From NCBI GenBank assembly GCA_017394885.1, contig JAFPWO010000001.1:32625-96624 (forward strand): a stretch of DNA of 64,000 nt, given 5' to 3'. Of the stretch, positions 23,082-31,907 are shown in pieces. This stretch comes from Lachnospiraceae bacterium. GTDB taxonomy: Bacteria; Bacillota; Clostridia; Lachnospirales; Lachnospiraceae. Every line of letters starts with the position of its first letter. Position 1 is the stretch's first letter. The translations under genes were made by a program, and so were the position numbers. Below the pieces are notes generated by a model. The model was not told the DNA's origin. It was given only the letters and a program-made list of their open reading frames with translations, and made no database searches.

Positions 23082-24120
23082 GGCCGCGAATCGGACAGGC
23101 ACGAAGTATTTCTTCGTTCACGCCTGTGTCGAGATCGTCTGCTTTTATCTGCTGCGGGTCCACTACCCGGCTGCGATGGCAGGCGCGATCGCGCTTGCCT
23201 ATGATTTTGCCGCCTTTCTGCCGCAGGGCCTCATCGGGGATTTTATTATCAGACACAAAAAGATCCCTTATGAGACCGCCGGCCATGTCCTGATGGCGGC
23301 CAGTATTTTTCTTGTGGCTTCGCCCGCAAAGGCGGTGCACGTCTGCGGGTATCTCATCCTCGGCATCGGGAATGCCATTCTCCATGAATGCGGCGCGATC
23401 GCGGCTGTCGCGGACAGCGAAGGGAAGATATTCCCCGCGGCGCTGTTCGTCTCCGGCGGCTCCTTCGGCCTGGTCATCGGCCAGACGCTGGGGATATACC
23501 AGGTCTCTCCGTATTTTCTGATCCTGCCGCTTCTGCTGTCGGAAGCGCTCTGCCTTACGGCGAAAGCGTCCGTCCGGAAAGAAAGCTACCCGGAATTTCA
23601 TGTAACAGACGCGAAGATCCCGGCCGGCCTTATCCTGCTGATCGCCTTCCTCGTGACGGCCGTCAGAAGCTATATCGCCTATGCGATCCCGATCTCATGG
23701 AACAAGGAGCTGTGGCAGACCTTCTTCCTCTTTTTTATCATGGGTGCGGGAAAAGCGCTGGGCGGACTGCTGGCAGATACCATCGGCGTCAGAAAGACCG
23801 CCTTTATCGGAACGCTGGCGGCGATCCCTTTTCTTCTGTTCGGGGATCAGCGCATGGCCGTCTCCTGCATCGGCGTGTTCTTCTTTTCAATGACGATGAG
23901 CCTGACCTTTGCCATGTGCCTGAACATCCTGAAAACAAATCCCGGGCTGGCTTTCGGGATCACGACGGCAGGCCTTTTCCTGGGCCTCCTGCCGGCATTC
24001 TTTGTGCAGTTTGACCGATCCGTCAATACCGTACTGATCATCGTGCTTTCCCTCCTTTGTTTTGGGCTGCTGCGCGGCTCCCTGACCGATGATTTCCACG
24101 TCCTGAACCGCGTTTCATAG
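23068..24120 (+). CDS. MFS-like transporter
   Basis: 350 residues with about ten or eleven hydrophobic segments over the whole length. MFS-like features include a GLIGDFIIRHKK loop between spans 2 and 3 and GGLLADTIGVRKT at the equivalent loop of the second half (G..AD..GR-type motifs). The length is shorter than the usual 400 residues for MFS. It overlaps the small membrane gene upstream by 14 bases. Substrate unknown. Confidence 0.65.
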   Translation: MKTSKAANRTGTKYFFVHACVEIVCFYLLRVHYPAAMAGAIALAYDFAAFLPQGLIGDFIIRHKKIPYETAGHVLMAASIFLVASPAKAVHVCGYLILGIGNAILHECGAIAAVADSEGKIFPAALFVSGGSFGLVIGQTLGIYQVSPYFLILPLLLSEALCLTAKASVRKESYPEFHVTDAKIPAGLILLIAFLVTAVRSYIAYAIPISWNKELWQTFFLFFIMGAGKALGGLLADTIGVRKTAFIGTLAAIPFLLFGDQRMAVSCIGVFFFSMTMSLTFAMCLNILKTNPGLAFGITTAGLFLGLLPAFFVQFDRSVNTVLIIVLSLLCFGLLRGSLTDDFHVLNRVS

Positions 24121-24178
24121 CCTTTTTGCCTGCTTTATGCTATGATTCTTCCCGGAAGACTGAAAAAGGAGCAAGAAT

Positions 24179-24934
24179 ATGATCTGGCCGCACCGTCTTT
24201 CGATACCCTATAACCTGTTTCACAGCGCGGATCTCTGGATCTTCGGCGCCGCAGGGATCGCGGCCGCCGTGCTTCTGCACCGCCGCGACAGAAAATGCTT
24301 TATCTGGCCGGCTCTTCCTGCCGTGATCCTCTGGCTGGCCTGTGAAACAGCCGGAAACAATATTCGAAGTTATTTATGGGAGATGATCGCACTTCTGGCC
24401 GGCACGTTTGCTCTCTGCTGCGCGGCCGCCTGGCTGATCATGGACCTGTTTTATTTCCTGAAGGACAGACAGCAGGAAAAAGAGAACGGGCGGCGAAGCC
24501 GAAAAGGGATCGCGGTGATATCTTTTCTCATGCTCCTTCTTTCGGCGGTTCTGATCCTTCGGTGCGTCCTGCAGAAAAAGGAATACCCGGCCTCCTATGA
24601 TCTGACCAAACTGGAAGCGATCGGGCAGCGGGACTTCGAAGCGCCGTTTACCGTCGGCGGCAAGCTGTATATTCCTTATCGCCTTATGGATGCAGCAGCC
24701 TTCAACGATCTGCTGCAAAAGCTTTCTGTCAGCGACCCGGCCGATCTCGGCAGGGTGGTCGCCTACAGCCCGCATCATCCGCGCCAATGGTACTATTACT
24801 GTACCGTGGACAAGCTGGACGGAGACTGGCTGCTGATGTTTGACGAAGACGGCACCGGCCTTCCGGGTGAAACGAACGTCCTCTATCTCTGCGGAACGCA
24901 GGAAAGCATCGACCGGGCGGAAAACGGGCCATAA
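24179..24934 (+). CDS. Membrane protein with C-terminal soluble domain, unrecognised
   Basis: 251 residues, ATG after AAAGGAGC. Four hydrophobic segments in the first 150 residues are followed by an extracytoplasmic or cytoplasmic domain of about 100 residues with many aromatic residues (for example HHPRQWYYYC near residue 200 and DGDWLLMFDEDG). No family recognised. The four genes 22357-24934 together look like one operon encoding a membrane system. Confidence 0.55.
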   Translation: MIWPHRLSIPYNLFHSADLWIFGAAGIAAAVLLHRRDRKCFIWPALPAVILWLACETAGNNIRSYLWEMIALLAGTFALCCAAAWLIMDLFYFLKDRQQEKENGRRSRKGIAVISFLMLLLSAVLILRCVLQKKEYPASYDLTKLEAIGQRDFEAPFTVGGKLYIPYRLMDAAAFNDLLQKLSVSDPADLGRVVAYSPHHPRQWYYYCTVDKLDGDWLLMFDEDGTGLPGETNVLYLCGTQESIDRAENGP

Positions 24935-24988
24935 GCCGAAAGGTCCCAGATAAAGAAAGCAGCCGGCACGGCTGCTGCGGAGGTTCTT

Positions 24989-25708
24989 ATGAAAGAAGAG
25001 ATCATGAAAGAAAAAGAAGAGGCTGTCAATCCCGAAACGCTGCCGGACGCCGGTGGACCCACCGCTTTGCCGGAGGCGCTTCTCGGACTGTTCGCAGATA
25101 ACGAAGACCTCCTCGAAAAAGACACGCTTTCTTCCGAGGATGAGTTCCGGCTCGACCTGCTGCTGAAACAGGCCGCCGATGAAATGTCGCCGTTTTTCGA
25201 CCATGCGGCGCCGGCCAGCCTGCTGTTTCCGCTTACGCTGACGGATTTTGCGGATCTGTCGGATGAAGAGCTGTTCGAAGCCCTTGAGGAGCGGACCGTT
25301 GATCTGGCAGCTGCCGGCGAGCCGGAGGAGCTGGCGGGGCTCCCGGAAGCCATTCAGCTCTTTACCCGGGTCAATCTCTTTCTGACTGAATTTGACGACG
25401 GCGGCTTTGCCCAGTATCTCTGCGAGCCCACCGTCCGGGCATTTTTCGACCGGCTGCCGGAGGATCTGCGGGAGATCGGCGCGGAAGAGCACAGCCGGCT
25501 TCTGGAAAGCTTCCTGGCAGAAAACCATCTGGAAAAGAGCGGAATCGACGCGCTTCGCCCCAAGGATCAGCCCGCCCTGCGGAAAAAATACAATTTCGAT
25601 CTTTTTGAGGAACAGTTTTCTGAACTTCTGCCTCTGTGGCTCCTTCTGACCGCGCACGCCCGCGGACATCAGGCGGACTGGATCGGCTTCCCGCAGGAAA
25701 AAGAATAA
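24989..25708 (+). CDS. DMP19/DUF4375-like acidic protein
   Basis: 239 residues, strongly acidic throughout the first half, starting after CGGAGG. Around residue 130 the stretch LFLTEFDDGGFAQYL matches the core motif of the DMP19 family (a DNA-mimic protein in Neisseria, otherwise of unknown role). It has no membrane segment or signal peptide. It is followed by a short GC hairpin (25709-25728) and the convergent GH13 gene. Confidence 0.6.
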   Translation: MKEEIMKEKEEAVNPETLPDAGGPTALPEALLGLFADNEDLLEKDTLSSEDEFRLDLLLKQAADEMSPFFDHAAPASLLFPLTLTDFADLSDEELFEALEERTVDLAAAGEPEELAGLPEAIQLFTRVNLFLTEFDDGGFAQYLCEPTVRAFFDRLPEDLREIGAEEHSRLLESFLAENHLEKSGIDALRPKDQPALRKKYNFDLFEEQFSELLPLWLLLTAHARGHQADWIGFPQEKE

Positions 25709-25754
25709 GCCGCCCGGCTCAGGGCGGCAAAGAAAGCGGCAAACCGGACGGCGC

Positions 25755-27434
25755 TTATTTTTCCCACACGACCGCCTGATACGGCTGCAGCAGGACCGAC
25801 CCGCCTTTCTCCGAGACCGTCCCGTAGTTGTTCAGCAGGACCACGCCGCCGTTTACCCAGTCCGGCAGACGGCAGCGGACCGGCTTTTTCGAGAAATTTC
25901 CCGCAACAAACAGCCGTTTGCTTTCGCCGTCCCGGCTGTAGGCGACGATCTTCCGGTTCTCCCGGTCATATTCCTTCACGCCGCCGTAAATGGCGGCGTC
26001 ATTGTTTTTCTTGATCGCCAACAGCTTCTGATAAAAGCGGTATACCGAACGCTCCGACGCCAGATCTTTCTGAACATTGATCTCCGGCCAGGCCGGATTC
26101 ATGCCCTGCCACGGCGCATGGCCCCGGTTGAAGCCCGCATTCACACTCCCATCCCACTGCATCGGGACCCGGGCATGGTCCCTGGCTCCGTATTTGATGA
26201 AGCGGAAAGCCAGCCCCTTCGGCATGCCGTAGGAGGTCATGAGATCGAAAACAAAATGGCTCACCGGGTCCTTTAATTCGTCCATGCTCTTAAAATCGCA
26301 GTTGGTCATGCCGATCTCCTGGCCCATGTAGACGAAGGGGATCCCGAAGCCCAGGAAGGTCACGGCGGCCAGGAGGGTCGCCGCTTCATAGCGATAGTGC
26401 TTCGTGTCAAGGGAAAAACGATTTACGCAGCGCGGATTGTCGTGGTTTTCCAGCACCAGCGTGTTCCATCCCTCCCCGAAGCTGGCCTTCTGCGGATCGA
26501 AAAGGCCCTTTTTAAACTGCGCCATGTTGAACGGCTTCGGGAAGAACTTCATTCCTCCGATATTGTCGGAATCCAGATGCGCGAAGTTGAATATCGTATC
26601 CAGCTCACGGTTGCCTGCCTTCACATAGGCCCGGGCGTTTTCGGGAGACGGATGGAAGGATTCGCCCACGGTATAGCAGTCATAGTGCGAAAAGGCCCGA
26701 TCGTTCAGCTCCTTCAGGAATTCGTGGATGCGCGGGCCGTCCACAAAGTACTTTGCGCCTTTCTGAAAGGTTTTCCTGTCGGTGTCGTCCTGAAGCGGAT
26801 AAACCTTGGAAGAAAGATTGAACACGTCAAAACGGAAGCCGTCCACCCCTTTTTCCAGCCAGAAATTCAGAATATCCGCAACTTCTCTGCGGACCGCCGG
26901 ATTTTCCCAGTTCAGATCGGCCTGCTCCTTGCAGAAAAGATGCAGGTAGAAGTCCTCGCTGTCACCGATCCGTTCCCAGGCGCTGCCCGTAAACGTGGAG
27001 GCCCAGTTGGTCGGGGGCAGGAGCTTCTTTCCTTTCCTTTTGCCCCTGCGGATAATGTAATAATCCCGGTACGGAGAGTCGGGCGAGCTGACGGCCGCCT
27101 GAAACCAGGGGTGCTCGGTGGACGTGTGGTTGACGACCATGTCCATGATGACCTTCAGCTCTCTTTTGTGACACTCGGCAAGCAGCCGGTCAAAATCCTC
27201 CATGCTGCCGAATTTCTCATCGATCTGCCGGTAATCACTGATGTCGTACCCGTAATCGTAATCGGGAGAACGGTACAGCGGGGAAAACCAGATCGCCGTC
27301 ACCCCGAGATCCCGGATATAGTCCAGTTTGGAAATAATGCCTTCGATATCGCCCCAGCCGTCGTTGTCGGCGTCGCAGAAACTGAACGGATAAATCTGAT
27401 AAACAACACTGTTCTTATACCAATCGGTCTTCAT
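25755..27434 (-). CDS. GH13 alpha-glucosidase (oligo-1,6-glucosidase/trehalose-phosphate hydrolase type)
   Basis: 559 residues from ATG 27434, chosen because GGGAG precedes it; an in-frame start at 27509 lies inside the upstream gene. Family motifs are complete: VVNHTS near residue 105, GFRFDVFN with nucleophile D203, VGESF with acid/base E258, and ENHDNPR with D332. QIYP.SF near the start and the C-terminal beta domain are typical of GH13 subfamilies 29/31. No signal peptide, so it hydrolyses imported alpha-glucosides in the cytoplasm. Exact specificity (isomaltose, trehalose-6-phosphate or sucrose) cannot be fixed. Confidence 0.9.
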   Translation of the reverse strand: MKTDWYKNSVVYQIYPFSFCDADNDGWGDIEGIISKLDYIRDLGVTAIWFSPLYRSPDYDYGYDISDYRQIDEKFGSMEDFDRLLAECHKRELKVIMDMVVNHTSTEHPWFQAAVSSPDSPYRDYYIIRRGKRKGKKLLPPTNWASTFTGSAWERIGDSEDFYLHLFCKEQADLNWENPAVRREVADILNFWLEKGVDGFRFDVFNLSSKVYPLQDDTDRKTFQKGAKYFVDGPRIHEFLKELNDRAFSHYDCYTVGESFHPSPENARAYVKAGNRELDTIFNFAHLDSDNIGGMKFFPKPFNMAQFKKGLFDPQKASFGEGWNTLVLENHDNPRCVNRFSLDTKHYRYEAATLLAAVTFLGFGIPFVYMGQEIGMTNCDFKSMDELKDPVSHFVFDLMTSYGMPKGLAFRFIKYGARDHARVPMQWDGSVNAGFNRGHAPWQGMNPAWPEINVQKDLASERSVYRFYQKLLAIKKNNDAAIYGGVKEYDRENRKIVAYSRDGESKRLFVAGNFSKKPVRCRLPDWVNGGVVLLNNYGTVSEKGGSVLLQPYQAVVWEK

Positions 27435-27483
27435 CGGCAGCACTCTCCCTTTCTGTTCCGAAAAATCACGCACACCCGTCATT

Positions 27484-29415
27484 TTACTCCTGCAGCGGCG
27501 ATCCGGCAAGGCTTCCGATCCCCTGCGTCTGCGCGAGCAGCCGCACTTCGGGACGGAGCTCTTCGGGCGCCGGGATGCGGCCCTTTACATTGTCCAGCAG
27601 CCAGCCCTTCTCCCGCAGGCCCTTCAGGATCCAGGCGCCGCGGATGAAGGGTTCCGCGCCTTCCTCCGGCGGATCCGGCAGTCCGTAAAACGGCGAGAGC
27701 TCCCCGCTTTTTACCGCGGAGACAAGATGCTCCGCCAGGACGCGGGTCCCTTCCGGCACAAGCTTTCCGATCAGCAGCTCGATCGCGCCGGAGTCAAAGC
27801 CCCAGAAATAATTCAGCGCCCGGTGCCCGCTTTTCTTATCGATCGCCTCCCAGTTCCCGCTCCGGATGCTCTCAATGAGCCGCTGGTAGATGATCCCCCA
27901 GTTCCACAGCGTCATCGCCAGGTTTTCCAGCTCATGCGCCTCCGTATAGCGGTACAGCCCGACCTCCCGGTGGAATTCGTTCACCGGGGCGAGCAGTTCC
28001 CGCCCGGAAATGATGCTGATCCCCTCATTCCAGAAGGTCACGCGCGGATCCGCGCCGATCTCATCCGTCCAGACGGCGTACACCTTCGCCCCGGGATTCA
28101 CCATTTTCACGCCGTTCGCGAAAGCATTGAGATTCAGAATGTTCCCGATAAACGGGCAGTTGGCAACGTAGCCGATATCCCCGGCGCCGGCCATGGCCCC
28201 CGCGATCACGCCCGAGACGAATTTTGCCTCGTAGATGCGGGCATAGTAGGTGCGCAGATATCGGTGCGGGAAGTTCAGCGCGCAGCACAGGATCCGGGTA
28301 TCCTGACAGGTCACCGCCGCCTTAAGGCACGCGTTCAGAAAGCGCGAAGACGTGACAAAGATTACATCCGCGCCGGCCTCCGCCGCCTCCTTTATCTTTT
28401 CGGCGACGTTATCGCCGTCGATCTGATCGTACACCTCCGTGACGATCTTCTCCCCGAAAACATCGATGATGTGCTGGCGCCCCAGCTCGTGGCCGTATGT
28501 CCAGCCCAGCGTTTCGGGCGTCTTTTCATACAGGAAGGCGATCTTCAGGACCTTCTCGGGAACAAAGAGCTTCCCCAGCAGGCTGAGCCGCTTTTCCTCC
28601 TCCGCGTCCGTGACGAGTTTTACGGCCTCATCGTTCGTGCGCAGCGCAAACTCATCCCAGATCTGCCCGAGGTCCTTCCGGATATCCTCGGACATCGCGT
28701 TCTCCGCCTTTTCATAGCCGTAGATCTCCAGATAGATGAGAAAGGCGTCCGCGTCCGTAAGTCCCTCCAGCCTGCTCCCGCCGAGCGCGCGGTAGACGGT
28801 CTGGAAGCGGATGTAGGCGGAGCGCAGCAGACGGATATCCTTTTCCGCCGGGACATGCGCCGCGGACCAGCCCATCAGTGATAAAAAGCGTTCATAATCT
28901 CCCGGCTGGGAAAAGACCAGGAAGTTGACGGGAACGATCCGGTAAAAAGCCAGGAATTCGTAATAGACCTTGATCTCCGGCTCCTCGGAGCGCGCCGGAA
29001 TGATCCGGGTCACCTCGCCCGGGATCGAGACCGCGTTGAAGAATTTGAGTACGCTGACCCGTTTGTTGCCCTCCACGACATAGTAGCGGTGCAGGTATTC
29101 GTAAACCTTGACCGGGTCCCGGATCCCTTCGCCCAGGTGCGCTGCGATCAGCGCCTGATATTTCGCGGCAAACTCGGTGGACGGCTCCATCAGCGGCATG
29201 AAATTGGCCGCGAAAGCCTGCCGCCGGCCGTCCGAAGCGGTGCCGACGATCCGCTCAAGGGGAATCTCCTGCAGGCCGAGCGCCTGCTCGGACAGACTGC
29301 TCGTCCCGGCGGTTATATCTTCCAGCACCGGAAGGTACGGATCTTCCTTCCGGGCCGTTTTTTCTTTATAGCAGCGCTCAGCGAGTCGCTGCGCATTCTG
29401 ATAGGTATATTCCAT
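27484..29415 (-). CDS. Cytoplasmic BMP-like ligand-binding protein with ParB-like N-terminal region
   Basis: 643 residues with no signal peptide or lipobox. Residues about 45-150 contain a ParB/Srx-like segment (IPLERIVGT, then YYVVEGNKRVSVLKFF), followed by a helical linker. From about residue 310 to the end there is a BMP/PnrA-type periplasmic-binding fold (LKIAFLYEKTPETLGWTYGHE, ADVIFVTSS, FVSGVIAGAMAGAGDIGYV, then the NLNAFANGVKMVNPG segment). BMP proteins normally bind nucleosides outside the cell. The cytoplasmic location and ParB-like half suggest a ligand-sensing regulator instead. It is upstream of, and probably cotranscribed with, the GH13 gene. Confidence 0.75.
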   Translation of the reverse strand: MEYTYQNAQRLAERCYKEKTARKEDPYLPVLEDITAGTSSLSEQALGLQEIPLERIVGTASDGRRQAFAANFMPLMEPSTEFAAKYQALIAAHLGEGIRDPVKVYEYLHRYYVVEGNKRVSVLKFFNAVSIPGEVTRIIPARSEEPEIKVYYEFLAFYRIVPVNFLVFSQPGDYERFLSLMGWSAAHVPAEKDIRLLRSAYIRFQTVYRALGGSRLEGLTDADAFLIYLEIYGYEKAENAMSEDIRKDLGQIWDEFALRTNDEAVKLVTDAEEEKRLSLLGKLFVPEKVLKIAFLYEKTPETLGWTYGHELGRQHIIDVFGEKIVTEVYDQIDGDNVAEKIKEAAEAGADVIFVTSSRFLNACLKAAVTCQDTRILCCALNFPHRYLRTYYARIYEAKFVSGVIAGAMAGAGDIGYVANCPFIGNILNLNAFANGVKMVNPGAKVYAVWTDEIGADPRVTFWNEGISIISGRELLAPVNEFHREVGLYRYTEAHELENLAMTLWNWGIIYQRLIESIRSGNWEAIDKKSGHRALNYFWGFDSGAIELLIGKLVPEGTRVLAEHLVSAVKSGELSPFYGLPDPPEEGAEPFIRGAWILKGLREKGWLLDNVKGRIPAPEELRPEVRLLAQTQGIGSLAGSPLQE

Positions 29416-29554
29416 CGCCTTAACACTTACTGTTTTTTTGATCGGAGACCCGGAGGCTTCCTTTCAGAAAATGCAATTTACCCATTCCCGAGCCAAATGT
29501 CAAGCAGGAAAATAAACGGGGCCCTGCCGCGCCGCGATGCTGCGGTTTTATCCA

Positions 29555-29583
29555 TATAAAAACGGCGATGCCGGGCATCGCCG
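29555..29583 (-). terminator. Intrinsic terminator of the aminotransferase gene
   Basis: CGGCGATGC and GCATCGCCG pair around a three-base loop (29563-29583); read on the minus strand it is followed by TTTTT. Confidence 0.75.
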
Positions 29584-29634
29584 AGTGTATGATCCGCCAT
29601 TGTACCGCGGCGATGCAGCGCGTCGCCCCGTGGG

Positions 29635-30717
29635 TCAGATTTTGGTTTTCAGCACTTCCAGGAACTTGCGGCAGTCCTCCGGGTAGATCGCCCCCATCGT
29701 AGCCACCTGGAACATATTCATGTCGTAATACTTGCCCTTGCCGGCATAGACCGTATAGCCCGCGTCGCCCATCCGTTTGATGAAAGCAGCCACGTCTTTT
29801 CCTTCCGGGAGGAAGACCGAGGTCACGGTGTTGGACATTTTTTCTTCCGGCAGCAGGAACCGAAGGCCCAGTTCCCGCATCCCGTCGCGCACGATCTTCG
29901 TGCACTCCTTGTGGCGCTCGATATAGGCGTCCAGCCCTTCTTCGTTGATGATATGATCCATCGCGGCTTCGAGCGGCCAGAAGAGGTTGACGTTCGGGGT
30001 GTTCGGGGTCTGGTGTTTCGCAACCGCCATCTGATAATGCTTGGCCAGGTTCAGGTAGACCGTCTTGCCCATCTCCGGCGTCAGCGATTCCAGGATCTCC
30101 TTCTTCGCGCAGACGTAGGCGGAGCCGGGGTAGGCGCCGACGCACTTGCCGCCGACGGAGGTGCAGATGTCGATGCCGTTCTCCGCCGCTTTGATGTGCT
30201 GGCCGGCCGCGGCGCTCACGCAGTCCACGAAGATGCGGCGGCCATACTTGTGTGCAAGCTTTGCCAGTTCCGGGATCGGGTTGATCATGGCCGTGCTGGT
30301 CTCATGAAAGACCGCGCAGACGTATTTGATGCTCTCATCGTTCTTCAGGTATTCTTCCACCTGTGCCAGATCGGGATCGCAGGCCCAGCCGCAGGCATAG
30401 TTGATATGAGGCACGTTATGCTTGGTCAGGATCTCATGCAGTCTCTCGCCGAACTCGCCGTTGTTGATCAGCAGCGCGCTGTCGCCTGGCGCAAAGACAG
30501 AAGAAAGACAGGTCTCGTTGGCCGACGTCCCCGAACCGGATACGACCACGGAATAATAGGAATCATCCGCTTCGAAGATCTTCAGGATCAGCGCCTGCAG
30601 ACGGACAAACATCTCTTCAAATTCCGGGCTGCGGTGGCAGATATCGTAATGCAGCAGGGTCTGGCGGACCTTATCTTCCACCATAACGGGGCCGGGGCTG
30701 AACAGCATCGTTTTCAT
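29635..30717 (-). CDS. Class V PLP aminotransferase (PhnW/alanine-glyoxylate type)
   Basis: 360 residues from ATG 30717 after AGAGG. FSPGPVMVEDKVRQ at the N-terminus and VVSGSGTSANETCLSSV are typical of the alanine-glyoxylate/2-aminoethylphosphonate-pyruvate group. DCVSAAAGQ contains the PLP-binding aspartate. SVGGKCVGAYPGSAYV carries the probable Schiff-base lysine in the position of PhnW's NKC motif. It transaminates a small amino acid or aminophosphonate with pyruvate or glyoxylate. No phosphonate genes are near, so the substrate is open. A DeoR-family gene is divergent and may regulate it. Confidence 0.82.
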   Translation of the reverse strand: MKTMLFSPGPVMVEDKVRQTLLHYDICHRSPEFEEMFVRLQALILKIFEADDSYYSVVVSGSGTSANETCLSSVFAPGDSALLINNGEFGERLHEILTKHNVPHINYACGWACDPDLAQVEEYLKNDESIKYVCAVFHETSTAMINPIPELAKLAHKYGRRIFVDCVSAAAGQHIKAAENGIDICTSVGGKCVGAYPGSAYVCAKKEILESLTPEMGKTVYLNLAKHYQMAVAKHQTPNTPNVNLFWPLEAAMDHIINEEGLDAYIERHKECTKIVRDGMRELGLRFLLPEEKMSNTVTSVFLPEGKDVAAFIKRMGDAGYTVYAGKGKYYDMNMFQVATMGAIYPEDCRKFLEVLKTKI

Positions 30718-30816
30718 AACGCTACCTCTTTCTTTTTCTTTTCCGGAACCGCGCATACGCTTTCCTTCCGGTATCCTAAAGATACTTTGACGTGTGGTTT
30801 TTGTCAAGCGTGACTG

Positions 30817-30825
30817 TGATATAAT
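30817..30825 (+). promoter_or_regulatory. Extended -10 element upstream of the DeoR gene
   Basis: TGATATAAT is an extended -10 (TGnTATAAT) about 145 bases before the DeoR start, without a well-placed -35. It may be a second promoter for the DeoR gene. Confidence 0.35.
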
Positions 30826-30905
30826 CTGTGTTGTTGTGGCTTTTGCAACATTTCTTCCGTTGTTTTGCCTTTTTCTGTTGGAATATTCACAAAAGCTTTG
30901 CCGCC

Positions 30906-30935
30906 TTGCGGTTTCCGATCCGTCTGTGCTATACT
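30906..30935 (+). promoter_or_regulatory. Proximal promoter of the DeoR-family gene
   Basis: TTGCGG and TATACT with an 18-base spacer, 33 bases upstream of the start codon. Confidence 0.55.
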
Positions 30936-30968
30936 GCAGAAAAGAATCATCCGAGAAAAGGAGAGACC

Positions 30969-31748
30969 ATGCAGGAGATCCGGCGCGATAAAATAAAAGA
31001 ACTGCTTCGTACCAGCGGCTTTGTGAATGTCCAGGATCTGGCGTCCCGCTTCCAGGTATCTTCGGAGACGATCCGGCGGGATCTGGAGCAGCTGGAAAAG
31101 GAAGGCGCGGTGAAGCGGGTCCACGGCGGCGCCATGAGCACGCTGCGCATGGTCAGTGAGACCGCCTTTGTGCTGCGGCAGCAGTCGCACACGCCGGAAA
31201 AACGGCTGATCGCCCGCGCCGCCGCCGAGATGATCGCGGACGGCGATACCGTGATCCTTTCTCCGGGGACCAGCACCCTGCAGATCGCGCCGTTTCTTGC
31301 GCCGCGCAAAAATCTGACCGTGATCACCAACGGCCTGCCTCTTGCCATGCAGCTGGCTGAATATCCGGAGATCAACGTCTATTTTCTGGGCGGCCATCTG
31401 CGCGGAGAGGATCTTGCCACCTCCGGCAGCCTGGCGTTTTCCAATCTGGCGCTTTTTAACCCGGCCAAGCTGATCCTCGGGATCGGCGGCATCACGCCGG
31501 AAAACGGGCTCACGGACTTCCGCATGGAAGAATCCGCGCTGCTGCGGGCCTTTATCGATAAGGCCGCCTGCACGATCGCGATCGGCGACCACAGCAAATT
31601 CGGGAAAGTCTGCGCCTATTCGATCTGTCCGGCCGGCCGCCTCGACGTTCTGATCACCGACAGCGGCACTCCGGCCGAGCTGTGCCGCGCCTATCAGGAG
31701 CTGGGCGTTTCGGTCCGGGTCGTAAACGTCCCGGCGGAAGAAAACTGA
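30969..31748 (+). CDS. DeoR family transcriptional regulator
   Basis: 259 residues. The N-terminal winged helix-turn-helix is canonical: R.KI.ELL..SGFVNVQDLASRF, then SSETIRRDLEQLEKEG, then the KRVHGGA wing. The C-terminal DeoR sensor domain has DGDTVILSPGTST, TVITNGL, GGHLRGED and the IGDHSKFG motif, and belongs to the ISOCOT fold that binds sugar phosphates. Its position between the divergent aminotransferase and the downstream ABC importer makes both plausible targets. Family members usually repress and are released by a phosphorylated sugar. Confidence 0.9.
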   Translation: MQEIRRDKIKELLRTSGFVNVQDLASRFQVSSETIRRDLEQLEKEGAVKRVHGGAMSTLRMVSETAFVLRQQSHTPEKRLIARAAAEMIADGDTVILSPGTSTLQIAPFLAPRKNLTVITNGLPLAMQLAEYPEINVYFLGGHLRGEDLATSGSLAFSNLALFNPAKLILGIGGITPENGLTDFRMEESALLRAFIDKAACTIAIGDHSKFGKVCAYSICPAGRLDVLITDSGTPAELCRAYQELGVSVRVVNVPAEEN

Positions 31749-31754
31749 TCAGGC

Positions 31755-31783
31755 TTGCTTTTTCCATTCATTTCGTGTAATAT
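31755..31783 (+). promoter_or_regulatory. Promoter of the sugar ABC importer operon
   Basis: TTGCTT and TAATAT with a 17-base spacer, just after the DeoR stop; another TATAAT occurs at 31810-31815 without a good -35. The leader of about 120 bases contains the palindrome at 31838. Confidence 0.5.
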
Positions 31784-31837
31784 TAAGTGTACTGTTTTAA
31801 TATATTCAGTATAATCATGTTTTAAACGTTTTGTTGA

Positions 31838-31853
31838 CTCTGCCGCGGCAGAG
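31838..31853. promoter_or_regulatory. Perfect 16-base palindrome in the ABC operon leader
   Basis: CTCTGCCG followed by its exact complement CGGCAGAG, then AAGTTTTTG. It can be an operator (for example for the adjacent DeoR protein) or a short hairpin with a T-run acting as attenuator. Confidence 0.45.
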
Positions 31854-31907
31854 AAGTTTTTGTTGGAAAAAATCCATAACGGATCCTGTTTTGGGAGGCA
31901 GAAAGCC

